Shown here piece by piece: positions 45,801 to 53,505 of a stretch of 64,000 nucleotides of DNA. This DNA is from Nonomuraea roseoviolacea subsp. carminata. GTDB lineage: Bacteria > Actinomycetota > Actinomycetes > Streptosporangiales > Streptosporangiaceae. The stretch spans positions 8,345,001-8,409,000 of the forward strand of contig NZ_JAMZEC010000001.1 of the NCBI RefSeq assembly GCF_024172185.1. The letters run 5' to 3'. The translations under genes were made by a program, and so were the position numbers. The first letter of the stretch is position 1, and every line of letters starts with the position of its first letter. The notes beneath the pieces were generated by a model. That model saw nothing but the letters and a program-made list of their open reading frames with translations, was not told the origin of the DNA and did no database searches.

Positions 45801-47241
45801 CTTCCTCAACACCACGGGTGACGTGCTGAACGCCGACCAGCAGGCGGCCTTCGAGTCCTACGTCAAGGCGGGCGGCGGTTACGTGGGGGTCCACGCGGCG
45901 GCCGACACCGAGTACGACTGGCCGTTCTACGGCGAGCTCGCCGGGGCCTGGTTCTCCAGCCACCCGGCGACGCAGCAGGCCACGATCAAGGTGGAGGACC
46001 GGGCGAACCCGGCCACCGCGCACCTGGGCACCACCTGGACCAGGACCGACGAGTGGTACGACTACAAGTCCAACCCGCGTGCCACGGCGCACGTCCTGGC
46101 CACACTGGACGAGTCCTCCTACAGCGGCGGGAAGATGGGCGCCGACCATCCGATCTCGTGGTGCAAGACCTACCAGGGCGGCCGCTCGTTCTACACCGGT
46201 CTCGGCCACACCCCGGAGACCTTCTCGGAGCAGGCGTTCCTGCGGCACCTCAAGGGCGGCATCGCGTACGCGATGGGGACCGCTCAGGCCGACTGCCGCC
46301 CGGAGGCCGGTTACACCGCCCTCTACAACGGCTCGACCACCGGCTGGGAGCAGGCGGGACCCGGCGGCTTCACCAACGCCGACGCCACGCTGACCTCCAC
46401 GGGCGGCATGGGCCTGTACTGGTACAAGGCCAAGGAGTTCACCAAGGGCTACTCGCTCAAGCTCGACTGGAAGGCGGCCGGAGACGACAACTCCGGGATC
46501 TTCATCGGGTTCCCGCCCTCCACCGACCCCTGGTCGGCGGTCGGCAAGGGCTACGAGATCCAGATCGACGCCACCGACGCGGCCGACAGGACCACCGGCG
46601 CGATCTACGGCTTCAAGTCCGCCGACATCGCCGCGCGCGACAAGGCGCTCAACCCGCCAGGCCAGTGGAACGCCTTCGAGATCAAGGTCGAGGGCGAACG
46701 CGTCCAGGTGCTGCTCAACGGCGTCAAGATCAACGATTTCACCAACACCGATCCGGCGCGCTCGCTCAAGGACGGGCACATCGGCATCCAGAACCACGGC
46801 GACGGCGACACCGTCTCCTTCCGCAACATCCGCGTCAAGGAACTCGGGCCGTCCACCGGCGACACCGTCATCCAGGCGGAGAACTGGTCCCAGGCCAACG
46901 GCGTCCAGACCTACCCGCACACCCCGGCGCACGGCGGAACCGTGCTCGGCTTCGTCAACCCGGGCGACTGGGCGGCCTACGACGAGGTGGACCTCGCCGG
47001 CGTCACCTCCTTCACCGCCCGCGTCGCCTCGGTCAACCCGACCGGGGGCTTCGAGATCCGCACGGACTCGCCGACCGGACCGGTGCTGGGCCGCGTGACC
47101 GTGCCCAACACCGGCGGGTGGGAGTCCTACCAGGACATCTCGACCCCCCTGACCAACGTGCCGGACAAGCCCGTCAGGCTGTACCTCACCTTCAACGGCT
47201 CGAATCTGGACGTGGACGACTTCACGCTTCGCCGCGCCTGA
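42823..47241 (+). CDS. secreted mosaic: sugar dehydrogenase-PKD-CBM6-ricin-ThuA-DUF1080-CBM6
   Basis: A 1472-residue secreted protein with at least seven modules. Sec signal 1-31 (cleavage after ARA). About 35-485: six-bladed PQQ-type glucose/sorbosone dehydrogenase propeller (EEGLQGVAADPGFATNRTIY, YAMGFRNPFRMSVDKKTGVV). 490-573: PKD (SWDFGDGGTSTQANPTHTYT). 574-680: Ig-like. 680-806: CBM6. 813-933: ricin-type lectin with QKW repeats. 940-1156: ThuA/trehalose-utilisation fold (VLVFSRTTGFRHDSIAAGIQ, GGGYVGVHAAADTEYDWPFY). 1161-1341: DUF1080, the 3-keto-disaccharide hydrolase/LamG-like fold (LYNGSTTGWEQAG, KGYEIQIDATD). 1346-1472: second CBM6. Oxidation, 3-keto-glycoside cleavage and sugar binding in one chain suggest extracellular glycoside breakdown through keto-sugars; that is inference. 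Confidence 0.93.
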   Translation: MFPHTPRWLARLSVLALAVSGMTTLTLPARAHDTIDPADYQAVTLAKGSAETGEPMSIAVLPDLSVLHTSRDGTLRRTDKAGTTKVVGALPVYSHDEEGLQGVAADPGFATNRTIYLYYAPKLSTPGGDAPATGTDWSSWQGVNRLSRFTLQADWTLDAASERKVLDVPADRGICCHVGGDIDFDAQGNLYLSTGDDTNPFDSAGYAPIDERTDRNPAYDAQRSSANTNDLRGKIIRITVNPADGSYTVPSGNLFPPGTAKTRPEIYAMGFRNPFRMSVDKKTGVVYVGDYGPDAGAPDPNRGPSGQVEFDKVSQAGNFGWPYCTGTNTPAETYSEYAFPSGPSGAKYDCAGGPTNNSFRNTGLAKLPPVQPAWIRYGGDAGSPPEFGTGSESPMGGPVYHYDPDLQSAVKFPQDLDNMVFLGEYGRRWIKAVSPADNHVTNFPWSGTQVMDLAFGPDGALYVLDYGTGSFGGDENSALYRIEYIKGRDRSPTAQASADKTSGQPPLTVVFSSEGSADPDGQALSYSWDFGDGGTSTQANPTHTYTAKGEFQATLTVKDPAGNSGTAGVPITVGNTAPTVAFPTPREGQLFEWGDKVPFKVTVTDPEDGTIDCAAVKVTYILGHDSHGHPITSTNGCEGTLTIPKDGEHDSAANIFAVFNASYTDRGKLTGSKELILQPRHRQAEHYAAASGVQKVDKQAAEGGKTVGYIENGDWISFKPYELSAARSARFRISSGGAGGDIEIRTGSQSGPLVGKVAVPKTGGWETFQDVETALTGVTTRTDSLFLVFTGGAGALFDVDSFTLSPEAATQPVTGPIGGPGGCVDVAGANTADSTKVQMYACNGTDAQKWTVDGAAGTIKALGKCLDVKGADTADGTKVQIYTCNATNAQKWTVDSAAGTIKALGKCLDAADKAQLVIRTCDGGANQRFSPPTGGSDAVGDGDVLVFSRTTGFRHDSIAAGIQAIRNMGFKVTATEDPGAFTTANLATYKAVTFLNTTGDVLNADQQAAFESYVKAGGGYVGVHAAADTEYDWPFYGELAGAWFSSHPATQQATIKVEDRANPATAHLGTTWTRTDEWYDYKSNPRATAHVLATLDESSYSGGKMGADHPISWCKTYQGGRSFYTGLGHTPETFSEQAFLRHLKGGIAYAMGTAQADCRPEAGYTALYNGSTTGWEQAGPGGFTNADATLTSTGGMGLYWYKAKEFTKGYSLKLDWKAAGDDNSGIFIGFPPSTDPWSAVGKGYEIQIDATDAADRTTGAIYGFKSADIAARDKALNPPGQWNAFEIKVEGERVQVLLNGVKINDFTNTDPARSLKDGHIGIQNHGDGDTVSFRNIRVKELGPSTGDTVIQAENWSQANGVQTYPHTPAHGGTVLGFVNPGDWAAYDEVDLAGVTSFTARVASVNPTGGFEIRTDSPTGPVLGRVTVPNTGGWESYQDISTPLTNVPDKPVRLYLTFNGSNLDVDDFTLRRA
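45361..45545 (+). repeat. internal duplication within the ricin-lectin module
   Basis: A 59-base block at 45361-45419 recurs at 45487-45545 with one mismatch, period 126 bases (42 codons). It encodes AQKWTVDxAAGTIKALGKC twice, so two beta-trefoil lobes are almost identical at DNA level, a recent duplication or gene conversion. Confidence 0.9.
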
Positions 47242-47446
47242 CTCCGTGAAGGAGCCGGCGCGAGCTGACGCACCGCGCCCCTGACGGTGATGGCCTTGTT
47301 GCGGCTGTGTCCAGGATTTTCTGCGGCGGCTCTGACCTGGGGCTCTGTCGGTCGGCTGAGGCGGGCGGGAAGAACAAGACTGTTGTCCGCGGATTCTTTC
47401 GTGCACGGTTGTCGGCGTCCCCACCCCTTCCGACAGGAGTTCCAGC

Positions 47447-48796
47447 ATGTCCGAAACCGTGCCGCTGCACCTCGCGGGCAACAACGCGCCGGTCGCCGAG
47501 GAGGTGACCCTGGAGCCGTCCAAGGTCGTCGGCGAGATCCCGGCCGAGCTGAGCGGGCAGTTCTTCCGCAACGGGCCCAACCCGCGTACCGGCTGGTCGC
47601 CGCACTCCTTCGCGGGCGACGGAATGATCCACACCATCGCGCTCGACGGCGGCAGGGCGCGCTGGTACCGCAACCGGTACGTGCGCACGCCGCTGTACGA
47701 GCACCCCGGCCAGTCCCGCTTCGCCCTCGCCTTCGACCAGGAGACCGGCCGGATCGACTACCGGGTCACCACGGCCAACACCCACCTGATCGCGCACGCG
47801 GGGCGGCTGTTCGCCCTGGAGGAGGGCGGCTTCCCGTACGAGGTGACGCCGGACCTCGCCACGATCGGGGCGCACACCTTCGATGGAGCCCTGCGAACCC
47901 CGATGACCGCGCACCCGAAGACCTGCCCGATCACGGGTGAGCTGTTGTTCTTCGGCTACCAGCTACGCCCGCCGTACCTGACCTGCTACCGCGCCTCGGC
48001 CGCCGGCGAGGTGGTGCAGACGCGGGTCGTGGACGTGCCGCGCGCGACGATGATGCACGACTTCGCCATCACCCGAAACTACATGATCTTCATGGATCTG
48101 TCGGTCGTCTTCGACCACGCCCAGGCCGCGGCGGGTGGCCCGCCGTGGCGCTGGGACGACGCGCACCGCGCCCGGTTCGGCGTGCTGGCGCGCACGGCGG
48201 GCGACGACGCGCCCGTACGCTGGTTCGACGTCGCCCCCTGCTACATGTGGCACACCATGAACGCCTTCGAGGACCCGGACGGCGACACGATCACCGTCAC
48301 CGGGACCCGCGTCCCCACACTGTGGCGCGGCGGCGCCGACGACGTGGCGGGCGGGCTTCCGGTCGTGTACCGCTGGACGCTGGACCTGAGGTCGGGCGCG
48401 GTCACCGAGGAAGCGCTCGACGACACGCCCAGCGAATACCCCCGGGTGGCCGACTCGATGCTCGGGCTGCCCCACCGTTACGGCTACACGACGAGCTTCT
48501 CCCTGGACGCCGAGCCCGAGCGGTCGGAGATCTACGCCTACGACCTCACCGGCGGCGGCGAACGGGCGGTGCACCGCCTCCCTCGGGGCCACACCTGCGG
48601 CGAGGCCGTCTTCGTACCCCGGGCCGGGACCGGTGAGAACGAGGGCTTCCTGATGACGTTCGCCCACGATCGCGGCGCCGGTACGAGCTACCTGGCCATC
48701 CTGGACGCCGCCGATCTGGCCGCGCCCCCGCTCGCCGAGGTACACGTCCCGGTGCGCATCCCCACGGGCTTCCACGGCAACTGGATCCCGGTCTGA
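47447..48796 (+). CDS. carotenoid cleavage oxygenase family protein
   Basis: A 449-residue RPE65/CCD-type seven-bladed propeller. The four iron-binding histidines can be placed at His156 (TAHPK), His204 (MMHDFAIT), His269 (MWHTMNAF) and His443 (GFHGNW); the start FFRNGPNPRTGWSPHSFAGD and GMIHTIALDGGRARWYRNRY are canonical. With Fe(II) and oxygen these enzymes split a double bond of carotenoids, stilbenes or lignin-derived phenols. AGGAG lies seven bases before ATG 47447. No carotenoid genes are nearby, so a lignostilbene or apocarotenoid substrate is equally possible. The 205-base gap before it shows no gene. Confidence 0.95.
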   Translation: MSETVPLHLAGNNAPVAEEVTLEPSKVVGEIPAELSGQFFRNGPNPRTGWSPHSFAGDGMIHTIALDGGRARWYRNRYVRTPLYEHPGQSRFALAFDQETGRIDYRVTTANTHLIAHAGRLFALEEGGFPYEVTPDLATIGAHTFDGALRTPMTAHPKTCPITGELLFFGYQLRPPYLTCYRASAAGEVVQTRVVDVPRATMMHDFAITRNYMIFMDLSVVFDHAQAAAGGPPWRWDDAHRARFGVLARTAGDDAPVRWFDVAPCYMWHTMNAFEDPDGDTITVTGTRVPTLWRGGADDVAGGLPVVYRWTLDLRSGAVTEEALDDTPSEYPRVADSMLGLPHRYGYTTSFSLDAEPERSEIYAYDLTGGGERAVHRLPRGHTCGEAVFVPRAGTGENEGFLMTFAHDRGAGTSYLAILDAADLAAPPLAEVHVPVRIPTGFHGNWIPV

Positions 48797-49040
48797 GGAT
48801 CGAGGAAACCAGGTCTCACGGACAGCGGCTACGGAGCCCGTTCGGCGATGACCGCGAGGGTGTTGATCGGGCCTGTGCCGAGAAGTCGCGGCCCTCGGCC
48901 CCCGTCCAGGGCATCGCCGTGACACCGCCGAGCTGTACGAGCGGCACCATGCGGCTCTATCGTGCTGCTGCCGCTCGCCTTGGAGAAGGCCGCCGCAGTA
49001 GCACTTGCCTTCACCCCGATAAGACCGCCACGGCCCTGCC
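48797..49040. other. intergenic, no gene recognised
   Basis: Between the carotenoid oxygenase stop and the lectin fragment. Frames on both strands lack start signals and resemblance; probably degraded sequence of the lost lectin gene. Confidence 0.4.
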
Positions 49041-49140
49041 GGAACCGAGTGGACCAGAGCGTCCACCGGACAGATCGCCGTCTACGACGGCCTGAAGTGC
49101 CTGGACGCCACGGAGTCGGGCCGGGCCGACGGCACGATCC
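49041..49140 (+). pseudogene. ricin-type lectin fragment
   Basis: The frame at 49050 reads WTRASTGQIAVYDGLKCLDA followed by TESGRADGTI, a beta-trefoil repeat unit like those in the 42823 protein (KCLDVKGADTADGTKV). There is no start, enzyme domain or second lobe. It is the trace of a lectin-bearing hydrolase gene erased just before the ROK regulator. Confidence 0.65.
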
Positions 49141-49162
49141 GCGGGGTTGCTTATGCCGATGG

Positions 49163-49181
49163 TCAAGCAAAAGCTCAAGCA
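49163..49181. promoter_or_regulatory. TCAAGCA direct repeats upstream of the ROK gene
   Basis: TCAAGCA occurs at 49163-49169 and 49175-49181, 12 bases apart, about 65-80 bases before the ROK start. The first copy sits in ATGGTCAAGCAAAAG, shared with the site at 42512-42526 upstream of the secreted mosaic gene. Confidence 0.5.
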
Positions 49182-49244
49182 CAAATGGCATTATGGCGGA
49201 TGAGAAAGCAAAGGAAGTGTAATCCCCCGACGGATGGAGCGCTG

Positions 49245-50438
49245 TTGACTGAGAGCATGCCGACCGGCACAAGCAACCAGGCGGCTGGAGCGGGGGCTCT
49301 GCTCTCCATCCTGCGCGACGGGCAGGCCCGCACCCGCGCCGAGCTGGTCGAGCTCACCGGCCTGGCGCGGTCCACGGTGTCCCTCCGGCTCGACGCCCTG
49401 TTGAGTCAGCGCTGGGTGATGCCGGCCGACGACGTGATCTCCTCCGGAGGGCGCCCCGCGACGGCGTTCGCCTTCAACACGAGTGCCCGGATCGTGCTCG
49501 CGGCCGACCTGGGGGCGACGCACGCCCGGCTCGCCGTGACCGACCTCGCGGCCGCGACGCTGGCCGAGCGGGAGGCCGAGATGCCGATCGACCGCGGTCC
49601 GGAAGCCGTCCTGACCTGGCTGGTCGACACGTTCCGTGAGCTTCTCGCCGAGTGCGGCCGTCGTCTCGCCGACGTGTGCGGCGTCGGCGTCGGCCTGCCG
49701 GGGCCGGTCGAGCACGACACCGGCAAGCCGGTCAACCCGCCGATCATGCCCGGCTGGGACGGCTTTCCGGTGCCCGAGTGGCTGGGTGCGCGGCTCGGTG
49801 TCCCCGTGCTGGTCGACAATGACGTGAACATGATGGCGCTGGGTGAGTACTGGGCCGGGCAGTCCGGGGCCGAGCATCTCATCTACGTCAAGATCGGCAC
49901 CGGCATCGGCTGCGGCATCATCAGCGGCCGACGCCTGCACCGCGGTGCGCAGGGCGCGGCGGGCGACATCGGCCACATCCGGGTGCCGTCGTCCGATGAG
50001 AACGTGGTGTGCCGCTGCGGCAACATCGGCTGCCTGGAGGCGGTGGCGGGTGGCGCGGCGCTGGCCGCACGGCTGCGCGCGGGTGGTCAGGAGGCCGCCG
50101 ACACCCGCGACGTCGTACGCCTGGTGCGGGCCGGCAACACCGAGGCCATCCAGATGATCCGGCAGGCGGGCCGGGAGGTCGGCGTCGTCCTGGCCTCCAT
50201 CGTGAACTTCTTCAACCCCGCCGTGATCCTGCTCGGCGGCGACCTCGCGGGCGCGGGCGAGCACCTGCTCGCCGGGCTTCGCGAGGTGATCTACAGCAGG
50301 TCCCTGCCGCTGGCCACCCAGCATCTGAACATTCGCGTCAGCGAGCTCGGCGACCGTGCGGGAGTGGTCGGCGCGGCCGTGATGATGATCGAGCACATGT
50401 TGTCGCCCGAAGCCGTTGACCAGGCACTGTCCGCCTGA
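49245..50438 (+). CDS. ROK-family transcriptional regulator
   Basis: A 397-residue regulator. N-terminal winged helix (AGALLSILRDGQARTRAELV, LTGLARSTVSLRLDALLSQR), then a ROK sugar-kinase-like domain (IVLAADLGATHARLAVTDLA, GVGVGLPGPVEHDTGKPVNP, IYVKIGTGIGCGIISGRRLH) with the zinc motif CRCGNIGCLEAVAG. TTG 49245 is preferred: GGAG lies five bases upstream, while ATG 49257 has no RBS. ROK repressors sense sugars or sugar phosphates. Placed directly before the ebo-type operon and sharing an upstream motif with the secreted mosaic gene, it may control either; effector unknown. Confidence 0.92.
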   Translation: MTESMPTGTSNQAAGAGALLSILRDGQARTRAELVELTGLARSTVSLRLDALLSQRWVMPADDVISSGGRPATAFAFNTSARIVLAADLGATHARLAVTDLAAATLAEREAEMPIDRGPEAVLTWLVDTFRELLAECGRRLADVCGVGVGLPGPVEHDTGKPVNPPIMPGWDGFPVPEWLGARLGVPVLVDNDVNMMALGEYWAGQSGAEHLIYVKIGTGIGCGIISGRRLHRGAQGAAGDIGHIRVPSSDENVVCRCGNIGCLEAVAGGAALAARLRAGGQEAADTRDVVRLVRAGNTEAIQMIRQAGREVGVVLASIVNFFNPAVILLGGDLAGAGEHLLAGLREVIYSRSLPLATQHLNIRVSELGDRAGVVGAAVMMIEHMLSPEAVDQALSA

Positions 50439-50476
50439 GGAGAAGGCACTTAGGACGAATATCGACATTCTTACGC

Positions 50477-50546
50477 TTGACCGTCGCTAAAAGGACTTTT
50501 ACGATCCGCGTAATCGCATACCGGTATGTCCACTCATACCGGTATA
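50477..50546 (+). promoter_or_regulatory. promoter with tandem palindromes driving the ebo-type operon
   Basis: TTGACC (50477-50482), 17 bases, TACGAT (50500-50505). About ten bases after the -10 begins CATACCGGTATG (50517-50528), a perfect 12-base palindrome, then after six bases CATACCGGTATA (50535-50546). Two dimer sites just after the start point suggest repression by road-block. AGGAG follows, seven bases before ATG 50568. Confidence 0.8.
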
Positions 50547-50567
50547 TGCGGATGAACAGGAGCCCCC

Positions 50568-51719
50568 ATGCGCGAGGTCGGTGTCTGGTTCGTCGGAGCA
50601 CGCGGATCCGTGGCGACCACCGCCACCCTCGGCGCCGCGGCGGTCAAGGCGGGCGCTGCACCACCCCAGGGATGCGTCACCGAGTCTCCTGACTTCCCGG
50701 TCGGCCTGGTATCGATCGCCGACCTGGTCTTCGGTGGCCATGACATCACTGAATGCCCCTTACGGAAGCGCGCTGAACAGCTGAGCAGGGCGGGAGTGGT
50801 GCCGGCGGGCCTGCCCGGACTGCTCGCCCAGGATCTCGACGCCGCCGACGCGGAGATCAGACGCGGCCATGTTCCCGGCGACGGCACCCAGGAGGCGGCC
50901 GCGGCCCGCCTGGCCGGCGACATCGCGGGCTTCCGCGACCGGCACGGGCTCGCCCGGGTGGTCGTCGTCAATGTCTCGTCGACCGAGCCGCCGGCCGCCC
51001 CACGGCCGGAGTTCCGGCGCCTGGCCGACCTCGAAGCGCGACTCGCCGCGGGCGACGACGTGCTGCCGGCAAGCTCGCTCTACGCCTACGCGGCGTTCCG
51101 CGCGGGCTGCGGCTACGTGGAGTTCACGCCGTCGACCGGGCCCGCCCTGCCGGCCCTGGCCGAGCTCGCGGAGCTGCGGGCCGTGCCGTATGCGGGCCGC
51201 GACGGGAAGACCGGTGAGACCCTGATCAAGAGCGCGCTCGCGCCCATGTTCGCCCAGCGGTCGCTGCGGGTCCGCTCGTGGTCCGGGCTCAACCTCCTCG
51301 GCGGGGGCGACGGAGCCACCCTGGCCGACCCGGCGGCGCGATCGAGCAAGACCCTCTCCAAGGAACGGGCCGTCGCCGGCATCCTCGGCGAGCCCGTCGA
51401 AGGGGAGACGCACATCGACTACGTCGAGGACCTCGGGGAGTGGAAGACCGCCTGGGACCACGTGACCTTCGAGGGGTTCCTGCGCGTGCGCATGAGCCTC
51501 CAGTTCACCTGGCAGGGCTGCGACTCGGCGCTCGCCGCGCCGCTCGTCCTGGATCTGGCCCGGCTGGTGGCCCGCGCGCACGAGCGTGGGCGGTACGGCG
51601 TGCTGGCGGACCTCGCCTTCTTCTTCAAGGACCCGTTGGGCACGGATGAGCACGCCCTCGCCGCCCAGTACGCGCGGCTGCGCGCGTTCGCCGCGGACCT
51701 GGCCGGGGACCCCTCGTGA
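50568..51719 (+). CDS. inositol-3-phosphate synthase (MIPS) family
   Basis: A 383-residue Rossmann protein of the myo-inositol-1-phosphate synthase family, which turns glucose 6-phosphate into inositol 3-phosphate with NAD. Seen: NAD-binding start VGVWFVGARGSVATTATLGA, the nucleotide segment VVVVNVSSTEPPA, SLYAYAAFRAGCGYVEFTPS, and the catalytic YAGRDGKTGETLIKSALAPM with the essential lysines. First gene of a seven-gene coupled operon with EboC/A/B/E/F-type proteins. In other ebo clusters a sugar-phosphate cyclase (EboD) fills this position, so this enzyme may supply the cyclitol core. It could also make a variant cyclitol rather than inositol. Confidence 0.9.
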   Translation: MREVGVWFVGARGSVATTATLGAAAVKAGAAPPQGCVTESPDFPVGLVSIADLVFGGHDITECPLRKRAEQLSRAGVVPAGLPGLLAQDLDAADAEIRRGHVPGDGTQEAAAARLAGDIAGFRDRHGLARVVVVNVSSTEPPAAPRPEFRRLADLEARLAAGDDVLPASSLYAYAAFRAGCGYVEFTPSTGPALPALAELAELRAVPYAGRDGKTGETLIKSALAPMFAQRSLRVRSWSGLNLLGGGDGATLADPAARSSKTLSKERAVAGILGEPVEGETHIDYVEDLGEWKTAWDHVTFEGFLRVRMSLQFTWQGCDSALAAPLVLDLARLVARAHERGRYGVLADLAFFFKDPLGTDEHALAAQYARLRAFAADLAGDPS

Positions 51720-52576
51720 AGGCGCTGCTCGAACTGGTCCGGGCCCCCGCCGCGCTGTCGGTGCCGGGGGACATGATGGCCGGGGCCGCCGCCGCCGGGC
51801 GGCGCGCCGCACCCGGGCTGGCCCTCGCCTCGGTGCTCATCTACTGGGCCGGCATGGCGCTCAACGACTGGGCCGACCGCGAGGCCGACGCGGTCGAACG
51901 GCCGGAACGTCCCATCCCCTCGGGGCGGGTGCGCCCGGGCGCCGCGCTCGGCATCGCGGCCGGGCTGACCGGCACGGGGCTGATCGCCGCCGCGGCGTCC
52001 GGAGGCCGCCGCGCCTTGGGCGTGGCCGGATTGCTGGCCGGTGCGGTGTGGGCCTATGACCTGGGGCTCAAACGGACCCCGCTGGGACCGGTCACGATGG
52101 CGACCTGCCGCGCGCTGGACGTGCTCCTCGGCGCGGGCTCCCGGGTCAGGGCCGCCGCTCCGATGGCGTTGGCGATCGGGGCGCACACCTACGGGATCAG
52201 CGTCCTCGGCAGGGCCGAGGTGGCCGGGGCGACGGCGACGACCGTGCGCGGCGCGCTGGCCGCGAGCACCGCCGCGGCCTGCCTGGCGGCTGTGTCCTGC
52301 CTGCGTGACGGCTCCTCCTCGAACGGCGCCGCCGCGCGGGCGGGCGCCGGGCTTCTTCTCGCCGGCCACCTCGCCGCGACCATCCCGGCCCAGGCCGGGT
52401 TACGCGCCCGCCCCCATCCCGAGCAGGTACGCAAGGCCGTCCAGGCGAGCATTCTCGGCCTGATCCCGCTGCAGGCGGCGGCGGTCGCCGGTCGCGGACG
52501 GCTGCCGGCGGCGGGAGCGCTGCTCGGCGCGCTGCCCGCGGGCAGATGGCTCTCGGCCCGGATGGCCACGTCATGA
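51716..52576 (+). CDS. eboC: UbiA-family prenyltransferase, EboC-like
   Basis: A 286-residue membrane protein with seven to eight hydrophobic segments. The first aspartate motif is NDWADREADAVERPERPIPS (NDxxDxxxD) and the second region reads VWAYDLGLKRTPLGPVTM, in place of the usual DxxxD, so one Asp pair is reduced. UbiA enzymes attach prenyl chains to aromatic or cyclitol acceptors in the membrane. GTG 51716 overlaps the MIPS stop. It resembles the SCO3242-type prenyltransferase group that co-occurs with MIPS in actinomycetes. Acceptor unknown; a cyclitol from the first gene is a reasonable guess. Confidence 0.82.
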   Translation: MKALLELVRAPAALSVPGDMMAGAAAAGRRAAPGLALASVLIYWAGMALNDWADREADAVERPERPIPSGRVRPGAALGIAAGLTGTGLIAAAASGGRRALGVAGLLAGAVWAYDLGLKRTPLGPVTMATCRALDVLLGAGSRVRAAAPMALAIGAHTYGISVLGRAEVAGATATTVRGALAASTAAACLAAVSCLRDGSSSNGAAARAGAGLLLAGHLAATIPAQAGLRARPHPEQVRKAVQASILGLIPLQAAAVAGRGRLPAAGALLGALPAGRWLSARMATS

Positions 52577-53505
52577 CCGGGACCGGCCTGAAAGCCCTGA
52601 ACTGGGCCTACTGCACGAACGGATTCTCCGGCCATCGACTCCACGAGGCTCTTGAGATCCTGTCCGAGCTGGGCTACACGGGTGCCGCCATCACCTTGGA
52701 CCACGGCCACCTGGACCCCTTCGCCCCGGGCCTGAGCGCCCAGGTGAGCCGGATCGCGGGGCTGCTCGACCGGCTCGGCATGAACGCGGTCGTCGAGACG
52801 GGCGGGCGCTACACCCTGGACCCGCGGCGCAAGCACCATCCCACTCTCATCAGCGACGGCGCCGAGCGCCGTGCCGGGTTCCTGAACCAGGCCATGCGGA
52901 TCGCCGCCGACCTGGGCGCTCCCGTGGTGCACCTGTGGAGCGGGATCCGGCCCGAGGACCTGCCGGAGGAAGCGGCGTGGGACCGGCTGGCGCGCCAGTG
53001 CGAAGGGCTCCTCGCCGCGGCCGACCGTCTCGGCGTCATGCTCGGGTTCGAGCCCGAACCCGGGATGCTCGTGGAAGACCTGGCCGGCTTCGACAGACTG
53101 CGTGCCATGGTGGGCGGTCATCCCCGCTTCGGGCTCACCCTCGACGTCGGGCACTGCCAGTGCCTGGAGCCGGACGATCCGCCCGACTGCGTCCGGCGGG
53201 CGCTGCCGTATCTCGTGCACGTGCAGATCGAGGACATGCGCCGGGGCGTCCACGAGCATCTGGAGTTCGGCGCGGGCGAGATCGACTTCCCGCCGGTGCT
53301 CGCCGCGCTGGCCGGCTACCGGGGACAGGTGGCCGTGGAGCTCGCCCGGCACTCCCACGCGGCACCGCAGATCGCCCGCCGATCCATCGGCTTCCTGCGG
53401 ACGGCGCACGACCAACTCGGTGAGAAAGGAACCGGTCAGCATGGGCGAGACGGGGACTCGGGCGGGGGAGTGGCTGGCGTGGGCGCTGTCGAAGGTGGAG
53501 GCTGA
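52573..53505 (+). CDS. TIM-barrel sugar phosphate isomerase/epimerase
   Basis: A 310-residue xylose-isomerase-like barrel. Metal-site elements include GFEPEPGMLVEDL, FGLTLDVGHCQCLEPDD, HVQIEDMRRGVHEHL and QVAVELARHSHAA. It begins NWAYCTNGFSGHRLHEALEI, similar to the HLAYCTNVHPAED start of the EboE-like protein two genes later, so the two are probably paralogues within one pathway. The last 20 residues overlap the EboA-like gene by 65 bases and look non-conserved. ATG 52573 overlaps the EboC stop. Such barrels isomerise sugar phosphates or inosose-like keto-cyclitols. Confidence 0.82.
   Translation: MTGTGLKALNWAYCTNGFSGHRLHEALEILSELGYTGAAITLDHGHLDPFAPGLSAQVSRIAGLLDRLGMNAVVETGGRYTLDPRRKHHPTLISDGAERRAGFLNQAMRIAADLGAPVVHLWSGIRPEDLPEEAAWDRLARQCEGLLAAADRLGVMLGFEPEPGMLVEDLAGFDRLRAMVGGHPRFGLTLDVGHCQCLEPDDPPDCVRRALPYLVHVQIEDMRRGVHEHLEFGAGEIDFPPVLAALAGYRGQVAVELARHSHAAPQIARRSIGFLRTAHDQLGEKGTGQHGRDGDSGGGVAGVGAVEGGG

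Noticed and set aside
45025..47688. 887-codon minus-strand frame opposite the secreted mosaic gene
   Set aside because: No RBS, no recognisable domain, and the plus strand carries several well-defined modules.
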